Shown in pieces: positions 50,875 to 60,255 of a stretch of 64,000 nucleotides of DNA. The DNA comes from JBIKWM01 sp044356305 (GTDB lineage Bacteria; Bacteroidota; Bacteroidia; UBA10329), in the NCBI GenBank assembly GCA_044356305.1, contig JBIKWM010000003.1, positions 124,001 through 188,000 of the forward strand. Reading direction: 5' to 3'. Below the pieces are notes generated by a model that was given only the letters and a program-made list of their open reading frames with translations, ran no database searches and was not told where the DNA came from. A program made the position numbers and the translations under genes. The first letter of the stretch is position 1; each line of letters opens with the position of its first letter.

Positions 50875-53208
50875 TCATTCACGTACAATCACCACTTTGC
50901 GCTGATGCGCTTCGCCATTGGCATCTATCACTGTTATGTGATACAGTCCGGGGTTCGGTATCTGTAATGTGATTGTTGAAGTGTTGGCGAAATCGTTCAT
51001 CTGTACAATGCGCCCAGTGGCATCAGACACGTGCACATGTGCTGTGCCGCCAAGTGCAGTGCCACTCAATTGAACGGTCCCTGTGCTCGGGTTGGGGTGG
51101 CAGTTCAGTGCTCTGACATTCTGTTTGAGAGTACCTGTAGAGACATCGGGCCAGCACGTGCCAGGAATGTTGGCATCCAGCCACGCGAGGCGGGTGGCGA
51201 TCCATGATTTGAGGGTGTCCAGCTCGGCAGCGTATGTGGTGGCAATGGCATTCACCTCGGGCGCGGGGCCGCTCATGCCCAAAATAGGCCATTTCTGGAA
51301 GTGACGGGCCTGAGCATTCTGCACCAATGCGCCCACGCTATCAATGTAACTGTTGATGTGCGCGGTGCTCAATATGGTGGTCCGATATTGCTCGTATATG
51401 CACCGCAGTTGGTTGTTATAACTCGTGTCCTGCATCAGGCGGATGTACCACCCTGTGGAGTAGTTGTCGGTGGGACAGTCGTTGATCAGGTGCGCCCAGC
51501 CCGACCCATCAATGTTCGAGAACAGGTCGCAGGACCAGAGGTTCTTCCATGCCCAGTCGAAATCCCACACGGGGCCGGCCTTCAATTTTCCGCCATTCGA
51601 GAATTTGTCCTTATGGAAATAGACGCTTTTTTTGAACCCATCATTGTTGCGCGATACCTCATTGATAATGAAGTAATCAATGAACGAACGCACACTCATG
51701 AACTTGCGGTAACCCGTGGCAGTGTCAGCAAAACCGGGGCTGTAAAGTGCCGTTTCCAAACTGTCTAAATAGCTTGCGATGTACTGTTTCTGTGCCGGAA
51801 CCAGTTCATCGGGAGCGGGCTGATGGTATAGGAAATGCACATCGAAACCGGGATGGTCAATTGGCGAGTAATTCGACTGGAAACTGTTCTGGTCGTTCCA
51901 ATAATTCTGCTGCAGGATATAGCCGCCAGTCAGTTCATCGCCCGCTACGTCAGTCGGCAGCAAGGTGGCGAGGTTCACACGGTTCTGGTCGCGTTTTATC
52001 TTTTCGCCAAAGACATAGATGCCTCTGTATATGCTGTCGATGAACACTTCGCACAGCGCAGTGCGCACGCTGTAGTGCCCCATCTGCCCGAAAAGGTCAA
52101 AGGCCAGCGTGTTGCGGATCAATGAGCGGTCGTTGAAATTGGAAAGGAGTACCCAGTCGTTCTCGGCCGGCATACCCAGAAGCGCCACATTGTTGTTCTG
52201 CCCATCAGGTGTGCGCGTCTCCAGGTTGAAGGGTTTCTGCGGAAAACCGCTCGATGTGGCCCCGCGCACCTCAATTCCGATGTTGCCGCTATAGACGTTG
52301 GGCGGGTCGGTCATATAGGTGAGGTTGCCCGGGCCATTGTAGCGGATGTCGAGCATTGCGGGCGATTTGACATCGTTCACTATCGGATTGCCCAATGTGT
52401 TGATATGAAAGATGGGCAACTCGCTGCTTGCCAATGTAATAAAGCCGTTGTCGGTGATGCACAGCCTGAAAGTGCCCGTAGCACCTCCGTAGCCGAACAC
52501 TTGCACATACACCGTGCTGCCCGGTTGCAGGTCTGATGGCAGGATCATTGAGAAATAACCGATTCCCGCGCCATCGTCATCACAAGCCAGGGCGCCCGGT
52601 GCGGTGCAGTTGTTGGCGGTCCATAGGGCAAGGCCCGTGTCGTTGATAGATCCGCTATCGGTCTTGAACGTCAGACTGCCCGATGGCGGCACCGTGAGCA
52701 CAAACCAGCGGTCGCCTCCTTGGTAATTGGCGCATCCGGGGTTCATGCCGGTGCCGGGCATGCCCAGATTGTCAGAGACAAGGCAGGTGTCGGGCCCGAT
52801 GGCAATGGCCGTGCACGGACTGCCGCCCACAACCAGTGGCGCCAGACAATTTCCGAATCCTGAATAGACGGTGCCTACCGGAATATTGGGCCCACCCGAT
52901 TGCACCAGATTCCATTGCGGGTCGAAAATCTGATAGGTGTTCTCCTCCTCCCAATCGGCTGCAGTGTACTGCACTTCCAGCGCATCGCCATGGCACAGGT
53001 TGAATGTGGCCGAGCTTCCGGTGCCTGTTGCGGCAAAGGTGCCCATCTCCACATTGTTCACCAGCACGGTCAGGTATCCACCGTTCCAACCATCGCCATA
53101 GCTGTCCTGCATGCTGATGGTGTAGTCGCAGCATTGTGCGGTGGCTTGGTGTAGCCCCGCTATCAGGGCCGTAGAAGTGAGCAGGCCAATAGTAGTGGTG
53201 CGGATCAT
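50875..53208 (-). CDS. secreted CotH-like kinase-fold protein with T9SS type-A sorting domain
   Basis: The 777-residue exported protein has a signal peptide ending ATAQ near residue 25. Two N-terminal beta domains follow (about 26-260, with MQDSYGDGWNGG and a pre-peptidase-like DRWFVLTVPPSGSLTFKT). A CotH domain (about 300-650) carries the family motif GPVWDFDWAW, and the C-terminal sorting domain begins ALNCHPNPSTG. CotH proteins are atypical kinases; a spore-coat member phosphorylates other coat proteins. Many secreted bacterial relatives have unknown targets. The frame opens at 53244, but the ATG at 53208 gives the signal peptide and has a -7-like element TACCTTGC (53213-53220) just upstream. 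Confidence 0.91.
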   Translation of the reverse strand: MIRTTTIGLLTSTALIAGLHQATAQCCDYTISMQDSYGDGWNGGYLTVLVNNVEMGTFAATGTGSSATFNLCHGDALEVQYTAADWEEENTYQIFDPQWNLVQSGGPNIPVGTVYSGFGNCLAPLVVGGSPCTAIAIGPDTCLVSDNLGMPGTGMNPGCANYQGGDRWFVLTVPPSGSLTFKTDSGSINDTGLALWTANNCTAPGALACDDDGAGIGYFSMILPSDLQPGSTVYVQVFGYGGATGTFRLCITDNGFITLASSELPIFHINTLGNPIVNDVKSPAMLDIRYNGPGNLTYMTDPPNVYSGNIGIEVRGATSSGFPQKPFNLETRTPDGQNNNVALLGMPAENDWVLLSNFNDRSLIRNTLAFDLFGQMGHYSVRTALCEVFIDSIYRGIYVFGEKIKRDQNRVNLATLLPTDVAGDELTGGYILQQNYWNDQNSFQSNYSPIDHPGFDVHFLYHQPAPDELVPAQKQYIASYLDSLETALYSPGFADTATGYRKFMSVRSFIDYFIINEVSRNNDGFKKSVYFHKDKFSNGGKLKAGPVWDFDWAWKNLWSCDLFSNIDGSGWAHLINDCPTDNYSTGWYIRLMQDTSYNNQLRCIYEQYRTTILSTAHINSYIDSVGALVQNAQARHFQKWPILGMSGPAPEVNAIATTYAAELDTLKSWIATRLAWLDANIPGTCWPDVSTGTLKQNVRALNCHPNPSTGTVQLSGTALGGTAHVHVSDATGRIVQMNDFANTSTITLQIPNPGLYHITVIDANGEAHQRKVVIVRE

Positions 53209-53483
53209 GGCTGCAAGGTAGGGGTCGCGTCCGCCCTCTTTCAATGAGGTCTATAGAACGGATTTACGTTCAGATTTTGATAGCATTGGGTCAAATGACG
53301 TTATTATTGTCAACCCAATGAATGAAATCAGGTGTAGTGAATACTTCAGGAAGAGTGTGTCTGCTTGAATGGCACCGTCATTTCTAAGTGATCAGGCTGT
53401 TGATGTACCTCGAGCTCCCTATTTGAAAACGTATGATGTTTCTCGCCTGAATAGCGCTCTACTCTAGCATCAACCACACAGTC

Positions 53484-55649
53484 TTGGCGCAGCGTATACT
53501 CCTCATCAGTCCTCCGTTCACGCAGTTGAACACCCCGTATCCGGCCACCGCATACCTTAAGGGTTTCCTCAATACGCAAGGTGTGCAGAGTACCCAGATG
53601 GACCTGGGCCTTGAAACCGTGCTGCGGCTTTTCAGTGCCGGAGGGCTTCAACAGGTCTTTGATGTAGCAGGCGAACGGGTGGAGAGCGCATCAGCCAACT
53701 CCAGGCGCATTTTGGCCTTGCGGGCCGAATATGAGCGCACAATCGGGCCTGTCATGGCTTTTTTGCAGGATGAGGACCAGGCTCTCGCACACCTCATCAG
53801 TGGAAGGAACTTTCTGCCTGAGGCCGCGCGGTTTGCGCAGCTCGAAGACCTTGAATGGGCTTTCGGTACCATGGGCATCCGCGACAAGGCGCGCCACATT
53901 GCCACGCTGTATCTCGAAGACATGAGTGACCTGATCGTGGAGCTGATAGACCCGCACTTCGGATTCAGCCGCTATGCTGAGCGGTTGGGGCGCTCGGCCC
54001 TCTCATTCGATGAGCTTGATGCACAGCTCTTGCGCCACAACAGCATCATCACCGATATGATGTTGAGCATATTGGAAGATCGGATCAAGACCGAGTCGCC
54101 TACATTGGTGTGCCTATCGGTGCCATTTCCGGGCAATCTATTCGCTGCCCTGAAGTGCGGTCAATGGATCAGGCAAAATCATCCGCAGATAAAAGTGGCC
54201 ATGGGTGGCGGCTATCCGAATACGGAACTGCGGTCGGTGAGCGATAGCCGCGTGTTCAACTATGTCGATCATATCTCTTTGGATGATGGCGAGGCGCCAC
54301 TGATGCAGCTGATCGCCCACCTCGATGGACAGATAGCCGCAGAGAAACTGAAGCGCACGTTTTCGCTGATTGATGGCCAAGTGGTGTTCTGCAATGGCAG
54401 CACCATGCCCGACATACGGCAAGAGCATGTGGGTACGCCTGATTACACAGGGCTCCCGCTCAGAAAGTACATCTCAGTAATCCAGCTCACCAACCCCATG
54501 CACCGTCTGTGGAGCGATGGCCGCTGGAACAAACTCACCATGGCGCATGGCTGCTATTGGGGCAAGTGTACCTTTTGCGATGTGAGCCTCGACTACATTC
54601 AGCGGTACGAGGCCAGCTCAGCCGCGCGCATTGTTGACCGCATGGAGGAACTGATAGCGCAGACGGGTGACCGCGGCTTTCATTTTGTTGACGAGGCCGC
54701 ACCGCCTGCGCTAATGAAGGCGGTGGCGCTCGAGATTCTGCGCAGGGGCGTGGTGGCCACGTGGTGGACCAACATCCGGTTCGAGAAGAGTTTTACCCTC
54801 GACCTATGCCGTCTGTTGGCCGCATCGGGCTGCATTGCGGTCTCGGGAGGGTTGGAAGTGGCCTCTGACCGCTTACTGAAACTGATTGCCAAAGGCGTGA
54901 CCATTGAACAGGTGACGCGCGTCAATGACCATTTTAATCGGGCTGGCATCATGGTGCACGCCTATCTGATGTACGGATTCCCAACGCAGACGGCCCAAGA
55001 GACCATCGACTCGCTCGAAGTGGTGCGTCAGATGTTCGAGGCCGGGGTGATGCAGTCGGCCTTTTGGCACCGATTTGCCATGACAGCGCACAGCCCGGTG
55101 GGTCTGGAACCCGAGAGGTTCCGCGTGAGGAACACGAACCCTGTTCCCGGCAGTTTCGCCAACAACGACCTTCAGCACGATGATCCCGAAGGTGCCGACC
55201 ACGACCTTTTTGCCGAGGGATTGCGCAGGTCACTGTTCAATTACATGCACGGCATAGGATACGATGTGCCACTGCGGAACTGGTTCGATCACCGTGTGCC
55301 TAAGCCTTCTGTGCCGCACCACCTGATTGCCTCAATTCTTGAGAATGAAGTGTTCTCAGAGATAAGACCGCATCAGGCCGTGGTGTGGATAGGAGGGCCG
55401 GTCAGTTTTGATGCCGCCCGTAAATCCCTCTCCATTCAAGCAAAGCAGGGTGCGAAATCTGTTAAATGCCCGCCTGCCATCGGTCCATGGCTGGTAGAGG
55501 TGCTCAACGGTATGGCACCAGATTGCGCGCCCATCACCTACGATCAGCTGCAACACCATCACACCGCTGCAGGCCTCAAGGATTTCTCCCTTCTTTGGCA
55601 CGGCCCCACCATGCATGCGCTGCGCGAGGCAGGGTTGTTGGTGGTTTGA
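53484..55649 (+). CDS. B12-binding domain radical SAM protein
   Basis: The 721-residue cytoplasmic protein has an N-terminal cobalamin-binding-like Rossmann region (about 1-290, starting RILLISPPFTQLNTPYPATAYLKG) and a radical SAM domain (about 345-560). The cluster motif HGCYWGKCTFCDVS has cysteines at about 357, 362 and 365: spacing CX4CX2C, not the usual CX3CX2C. The tail of about 160 residues is unrecognised. Such enzymes perform radical methylations, cyclisations or rearrangements in lipid, cofactor or peptide synthesis; the substrate is unknown. The start appears to be TTG at 53484 because no ATG gives the family N terminus. No biosynthetic neighbours are present. Confidence 0.88.
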   Translation: MAQRILLISPPFTQLNTPYPATAYLKGFLNTQGVQSTQMDLGLETVLRLFSAGGLQQVFDVAGERVESASANSRRILALRAEYERTIGPVMAFLQDEDQALAHLISGRNFLPEAARFAQLEDLEWAFGTMGIRDKARHIATLYLEDMSDLIVELIDPHFGFSRYAERLGRSALSFDELDAQLLRHNSIITDMMLSILEDRIKTESPTLVCLSVPFPGNLFAALKCGQWIRQNHPQIKVAMGGGYPNTELRSVSDSRVFNYVDHISLDDGEAPLMQLIAHLDGQIAAEKLKRTFSLIDGQVVFCNGSTMPDIRQEHVGTPDYTGLPLRKYISVIQLTNPMHRLWSDGRWNKLTMAHGCYWGKCTFCDVSLDYIQRYEASSAARIVDRMEELIAQTGDRGFHFVDEAAPPALMKAVALEILRRGVVATWWTNIRFEKSFTLDLCRLLAASGCIAVSGGLEVASDRLLKLIAKGVTIEQVTRVNDHFNRAGIMVHAYLMYGFPTQTAQETIDSLEVVRQMFEAGVMQSAFWHRFAMTAHSPVGLEPERFRVRNTNPVPGSFANNDLQHDDPEGADHDLFAEGLRRSLFNYMHGIGYDVPLRNWFDHRVPKPSVPHHLIASILENEVFSEIRPHQAVVWIGGPVSFDAARKSLSIQAKQGAKSVKCPPAIGPWLVEVLNGMAPDCAPITYDQLQHHHTAAGLKDFSLLWHGPTMHALREAGLLVV

Positions 55650-55671
55650 TCGGAATGTTCTGAAGGCCAAG

Positions 55672-55695
55672 GGCCCACGGATCCAACCGTGGGCC
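55672..55695. terminator. hairpin between convergent radical SAM and clpB genes
   Basis: Perfect 9-bp stem GGCCCACGG / CCGTGGGCC with loop ATCCAA. There is no clear T-run on either side, so it is only a possible terminator. Confidence 0.45.
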
Positions 55696-55750
55696 ATTAT
55701 GGGATTCAGCATTCCGCATGAGAAGGTCCAAGAACCATCTATACCCCGCC

Positions 55751-58342
55751 TCACGCATTCCTGAAAACAATCTTGCCATCGAAACTATCCAGCAAGAGGG
55801 CCGAGTCTTTGTTGACGCGGCCTGACAGAATCTGTTTGCTCAGTTCGTTGAGCACATTGCGTTGGAGCACACGCTTCAGCGGACGGGCTCCGAACTGAGG
55901 GTCAAAGCCGAGGTCGGCCAAACGGGCCACGCCCTCATCGGTGTAGCTGAGGCTGATGCCGTTACGCTCCAATTGCCTGGCTATCAGATTCAACTGCAAG
56001 CGCGTGATGCGCACCACATCGGCCTTTACCAAAGGGGTGAACATGATCACCTCATCAATGCGGTTGAGGAACTCAGGACGAAGGGTCTTCTTGAGAAGCT
56101 CATAAAGTTCTACTCGGGTTTCTTCAAGGATCGTGTCGCGGTTGCGTTCGTTCATCCCCTCCATCTTCTCTTGAATGACGTGCGAACCGAGATTCGATGT
56201 CATGATGATGATGGTGTTCTTGAAGTTCACCACGCGGCCCTTGTTGTCGGTAAGTCGTCCATCGTCAAGCACTTGAAGGAGAATGTTGAACACATCGGGG
56301 TGAGCTTTCTCAATCTCATCGAGCAGAATGACGCTATACGGCTTCCTCCTTACGGCCTCAGTGAGTTGGCCGCCCTCATCGTAGCCCACGTATCCCGGAG
56401 GCGCTCCTACCAATCGGCTCACCGCATGGCGCTCCTGATATTCGCTCATGTCGATACGTGTCATGGCATTCTCATTGTCAAAAAGGTACTCGGCCAGTGC
56501 CTTTGCCAATTCGGTCTTACCAACACCTGTGGTGCCCAGGAAGATGAAGCTGCCGATAGGCCTTTTCTCATCCTGCAGCCCCGCCCGGCTCCTGCGCACC
56601 GCGTCACTCACTGCCTCAATGGCCTCGTCCTGCCCCACCACACGCCTGTGCAGTTCATCTTCGAGGTGCAGCAGTTTTTCGCGCTCACTCTGTAGCATTT
56701 TGGTGATGGGAATACCGGTCCAGCGGCTCACTACGCCTGCAACGTCCTCGGCATCAACTTCCTCTTTGATAAGCGGAGAATCGTGCTGCAACTCTTGCAG
56801 GTGCTGCATGTGGGCCTGTAGCTGCTCATCGGTCTCCCGCATTTTTCCGTACCGGATCTCGGCCACGCGGCCATAATCGCCCGAACGCTCGGCCTGTTCA
56901 GCCTCAAACTTCAGATGTTCAATCTGTTCCTTCGTCTTTTGGATGGCCTCTACCGTGTCTTTCTCATGTTGCCAACGTGCGCGCAGCTCATCCCGCTTTT
57001 CGGTCAGTTCAGAAAGTTGCTTGGCCAATTGGGTCAACTTCTCCTCGTCTTTTTCCCGTCTGATGGCTTCGCGCTCAATTTCAAGTTGGCGTATCCTCCG
57101 TTCCAGTTCGTCCAGTTCCTGGGGCGATGAATTGATCTCCATGCGCAGTTTCGAAGCGGCCTCGTCCACCAGATCAATGGCCTTGTCGGGCAAGAACCTA
57201 TCGTTGATATAGCGGGTCGAAAGCTCCACTGCGGCAATGATGGCCTCGTCCTTGATCCTGACCTTGTGGTGGGTCTCGTATTTCTCTTTCAGGCCACGCA
57301 GAATTGAGATGGCATCGTCCTGGTCGGGCTCATCGACCATCACTTTCTGAAATCGTCTTTCAAGGGCCTTGTCTTTCTCGAAGTATTTCTGGTACTCATT
57401 GAGGGTGGTGGCACCTATGCTGCGCAGTTCGCCCCGGGCCAAGGCGGGCTTGAGTATGTTGGCCGCATCCATGGCGCCTTCGCCACCGCCCGCACCTACA
57501 AGGGTGTGTATCTCGTCAATGAAAAGGATAATCTCGCCATCGGCTGAGATGACCTCTTTCACCACCGATTTCAGTCGTTCCTCAAACTCGCCCTTGTACT
57601 TGGCACCTGCTATCAGTGCGCCCATATCGAGCGAGAATATACGTTTCGATTTAAGATTCTCGGGCACATCGCCACTGATGATTCGGTGCGCCAGTCCTTC
57701 GGCAATGGCAGTCTTTCCCACCCCCGGTTCACCTATCAGGATGGGGTTGTTCTTGGTCCTACGGGTAAGGATCTGCAGCACCCTGCGTATCTCCTCATCG
57801 CGACCGATCACTGGGTCGAGCTTACCGTTGCTGGCCTGCTCGTTAAGGTTTATCGCATATTTGTTCAGGGCGTTGTAGGTGTCCTCGGCCGTTTGGCTGG
57901 TCACCTTGCCGCCTTTGCGCAGTTCGTGTATGGCGGCCTTCAGGTCCTTGTCGACTGCCCCGCTGTCTTTTAGCAGCCGCGATGTGGCATCGCCCACATT
58001 CAAGAGTGCCAGCAGCAGGTGTTCGATGCTCACAAACTCATCGCCAAACTCCTTCAGATAGGTTGAAGCCTTCGTGAGCGCCTCGGCCGCTTTGGGCGCG
58101 AGGTAAGGTTGTCCGCCTTGCACCTTGGGGTAGCTCTGCACCTGACTGTCGAGAGCCAGTTTCAGGGTGTTCAGGTTGATGTTAAGTTTTTTTAGAAGGA
58201 AGGGAGTCACGTTCTCGTCCACCTCCAAAATGCCTTTGAGGATGTGCCCGGTCTCAATGCTCTGTTGGCCGTTGGTCATGGCAATCTGCGATGCCTGCTG
58301 CACGGCCTCTTGGCTGCGTACGGTGAAGTTGTTCAGGTTCAT
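55751..58342 (-). CDS. clpB: ATP-dependent disaggregase ClpB
   Basis: This hexameric AAA+ chaperone extracts polypeptides from aggregates together with DnaK. The 863-residue protein has the full layout: N domain (1-145), first AAA domain with Walker A GEPGVGKTAIAEG near 205 and Walker B LFIDEIHTLVG near 275, and the coiled-coil middle domain (about 405-530). The second AAA domain has GTTGVGKTELAKALAE near 605 and a sensor region ending FDPQFGARPLKR near 815. Length is typical and no key residue is missing. No CIRCE-like or other heat-shock operator was recognised upstream. It is monocistronic. Confidence 0.97.
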   Translation of the reverse strand: MNLNNFTVRSQEAVQQASQIAMTNGQQSIETGHILKGILEVDENVTPFLLKKLNINLNTLKLALDSQVQSYPKVQGGQPYLAPKAAEALTKASTYLKEFGDEFVSIEHLLLALLNVGDATSRLLKDSGAVDKDLKAAIHELRKGGKVTSQTAEDTYNALNKYAINLNEQASNGKLDPVIGRDEEIRRVLQILTRRTKNNPILIGEPGVGKTAIAEGLAHRIISGDVPENLKSKRIFSLDMGALIAGAKYKGEFEERLKSVVKEVISADGEIILFIDEIHTLVGAGGGEGAMDAANILKPALARGELRSIGATTLNEYQKYFEKDKALERRFQKVMVDEPDQDDAISILRGLKEKYETHHKVRIKDEAIIAAVELSTRYINDRFLPDKAIDLVDEAASKLRMEINSSPQELDELERRIRQLEIEREAIRREKDEEKLTQLAKQLSELTEKRDELRARWQHEKDTVEAIQKTKEQIEHLKFEAEQAERSGDYGRVAEIRYGKMRETDEQLQAHMQHLQELQHDSPLIKEEVDAEDVAGVVSRWTGIPITKMLQSEREKLLHLEDELHRRVVGQDEAIEAVSDAVRRSRAGLQDEKRPIGSFIFLGTTGVGKTELAKALAEYLFDNENAMTRIDMSEYQERHAVSRLVGAPPGYVGYDEGGQLTEAVRRKPYSVILLDEIEKAHPDVFNILLQVLDDGRLTDNKGRVVNFKNTIIIMTSNLGSHVIQEKMEGMNERNRDTILEETRVELYELLKKTLRPEFLNRIDEVIMFTPLVKADVVRITRLQLNLIARQLERNGISLSYTDEGVARLADLGFDPQFGARPLKRVLQRNVLNELSKQILSGRVNKDSALLLDSFDGKIVFRNA

Positions 58343-58548
58343 GGTCAGGTTGGGGTTTGGTTACAGGTTCGCGCATCGGCCGTCAAACCCCTGTCCATCG
58401 ATCAATTGAGGAAAAAAAGTCAGTTGCCGGTCTGATCTTCCTGACGGAAAGGCCGATACGTGTGCCCTTGCACGCCATTTTGCCGTGTTCACGTTTCTAT
58501 CAGTCGGGTATTCGTGGAAGGTCTCATGAGGGGTCATCACCACTGGGC

Positions 58549-58583
58549 AAAAAAAATGGGCGGTGACCCAACAGTCACCGCCC
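58549..58583 (-). terminator. rho-independent terminator
   Basis: Perfect 10-bp stem GGGCGGTGAC / GTCACCGCCC with a six-base loop, followed on the minus strand by eight T residues. It ends the esterase-like gene. Confidence 0.9.
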
Positions 58584-58608
58584 ACCTCATTTAGGGTCAC
58601 TCAGATGA

Positions 58609-60198
58609 TCACTGCACTGACACACGCTGTGTGGTCATGCCACGGTCGGTGAGGATACGGATCAGGTACAGGCCAGGGGTGAGGTCGGCCACCTGCATCG
58701 ACACCAAGTGGGTGTTCAGGGCCTGACGGCTCACAACACTCTTGCCGTCCATGCCAATAACCTCAATGCCGCTGATGCGCATGCCATCAAGTGCCTTGAT
58801 GTTGAGCACATCCTCGGCCGGGTTGGGAAACACGCTCAGGTTGCGGCTAACTGCATCGAGATCATTGATTCCCACCATTCCGGCCGAAACCAGACGAGGG
58901 CACATGTAACCGACAATGCTGTCGATGTAAGCGGCACTCTTGGCCTGCGACATGTCGGGGTTGTTGTTCAGGCCACTTGCGTGTATGGCGGCAGCATCAA
59001 GCGACTGGCCGAACAGTGAATTAATCTGGGTAACTGTAGCTGTCAGAACTGCCTCATCCCACCAGTCCCATGGGCTGGCCTCTTCCTGATTTGCACCCAG
59101 AGTTGGCCTGCGGAATGGGAACAGTCCCTCATAATTGGCAGCATTGAGGCCGAGTGCAGGGTGGCCACTGGCACAAGCGGTATAAGCAGCTTGCGAGTAT
59201 GGGTCGGAATACGGGTGTGTGAAGACATCGTTGTTGCCGAACTCGTTGGCTTTTTCGATGATCCATTTGCTTCCGCTTACCGGTACTACAGCCTGTGGCG
59301 GGGTGGTAGGTACGAATACCATGCCGTGCTCAAACGGAGCGAAGGGATCATCTGGGCAATGGAATGAGATGTTCGGGATCTCTCCGCCCTCTATCCAAGT
59401 AGAATCGCCTATTGCTCCTCCGGCATTCACCGCAACCATGATGTCGTTTGAATAGCTCGGATAATTGTGCACGTTCAGAGTGCCTCCTGAGCCGTCAATC
59501 TGACCCACAAGCGCAGTATCTACATAAACCTGTGGGGGAGTCGTGCCAGGAATCGTGAATTTTTGAATCTGCAGTTCACTGTACCTGTCAAGCGCATCGT
59601 AGTTCGCAGCGAGGTAGCCCCCGGTGCCGAAGCCGAATACTGTGATTTTGTTCGGGTCGATGCCATAAGGGTTTGAGTTCTCGGCCACTGATTTCTTCAG
59701 GTAGCGCACACTTGTCTTCACGTCATGCAGGCCACGGTAAACTGCGTTAAGCAGAGTGCCCCTGCGTACGTTGAGGTCAGAGTTGAGCGGATCCCAGCCC
59801 AGACGGTAGCTAACGGCAAAAACCACAAAGCCACGCTTAGCCAGTTTATTGCAAAGCTGAACAACAGAGTTGTCCTCTTTTGCACCGGTGGCGCTCTGAT
59901 TGAGGTAGCGAGGCAGGAAGTTGCCGGTATGCAGCACAATAACGGCCATCCGGTCTGTGGCCACATCGCCTTCAGGGCTGTATATGTCCATTTTCTGGTC
60001 ACCTATGGTCGGATTGGCCGCAGGTGGGATGTTCACCAGGTCCCCGATATTCGAGATGGTGAAGTAGTAGTTCTGTCCGTAAACCTGAGCTGGGGCAACG
60101 GTCACGGAGGTGAAGATCTCATCGAGGTAGCGCTCTTGGGCATTGGCCCCAAAAGCAACTGCTAGCCCCAATGTGGCGGAGAGTAAGGTTTTTCTCAT
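58609..60198 (-). CDS. secreted esterase-fold protein with T9SS type-A sorting domain
   Basis: The 529-residue exported protein has a signal peptide ending ANAQ near residue 20. An alpha/beta-hydrolase domain of the carboxylesterase / BD-FAE type follows (about 40-380), and the sorting domain begins LSVFPNPAED (about 455) and ends TTQRVSVQ. In the nucleophile elbow the expected GxSxGG reads GFGTGG: residue 191 (codon 59626-59628) is glycine, not serine. The usual HGG near the oxyanion hole reads HTGN. As written it should not have normal esterase activity and may bind a glycan or act as a structural protein. The start at 60198 (not 60222) gives the signal peptide. Confidence 0.88.
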   Translation of the reverse strand: MRKTLLSATLGLAVAFGANAQERYLDEIFTSVTVAPAQVYGQNYYFTISNIGDLVNIPPAANPTIGDQKMDIYSPEGDVATDRMAVIVLHTGNFLPRYLNQSATGAKEDNSVVQLCNKLAKRGFVVFAVSYRLGWDPLNSDLNVRRGTLLNAVYRGLHDVKTSVRYLKKSVAENSNPYGIDPNKITVFGFGTGGYLAANYDALDRYSELQIQKFTIPGTTPPQVYVDTALVGQIDGSGGTLNVHNYPSYSNDIMVAVNAGGAIGDSTWIEGGEIPNISFHCPDDPFAPFEHGMVFVPTTPPQAVVPVSGSKWIIEKANEFGNNDVFTHPYSDPYSQAAYTACASGHPALGLNAANYEGLFPFRRPTLGANQEEASPWDWWDEAVLTATVTQINSLFGQSLDAAAIHASGLNNNPDMSQAKSAAYIDSIVGYMCPRLVSAGMVGINDLDAVSRNLSVFPNPAEDVLNIKALDGMRISGIEVIGMDGKSVVSRQALNTHLVSMQVADLTPGLYLIRILTDRGMTTQRVSVQ

Positions 60199-60219
60199 GA
60201 TTGAATGATTGGTTTCGGT

Positions 60220-60227
60220 CAAAGGTA
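60220..60227 (-). promoter_or_regulatory. -7 promoter element of the esterase-like gene
   Basis: Reads TACCTTTG on the minus strand, 21 bases before the ATG at 60198, in the 57-base gap after the TonB receptor gene. The gene can therefore be expressed on its own. Confidence 0.55.
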
Positions 60228-60255
60228 GATAAACACTGTGGAGTTGGCGATGTGC

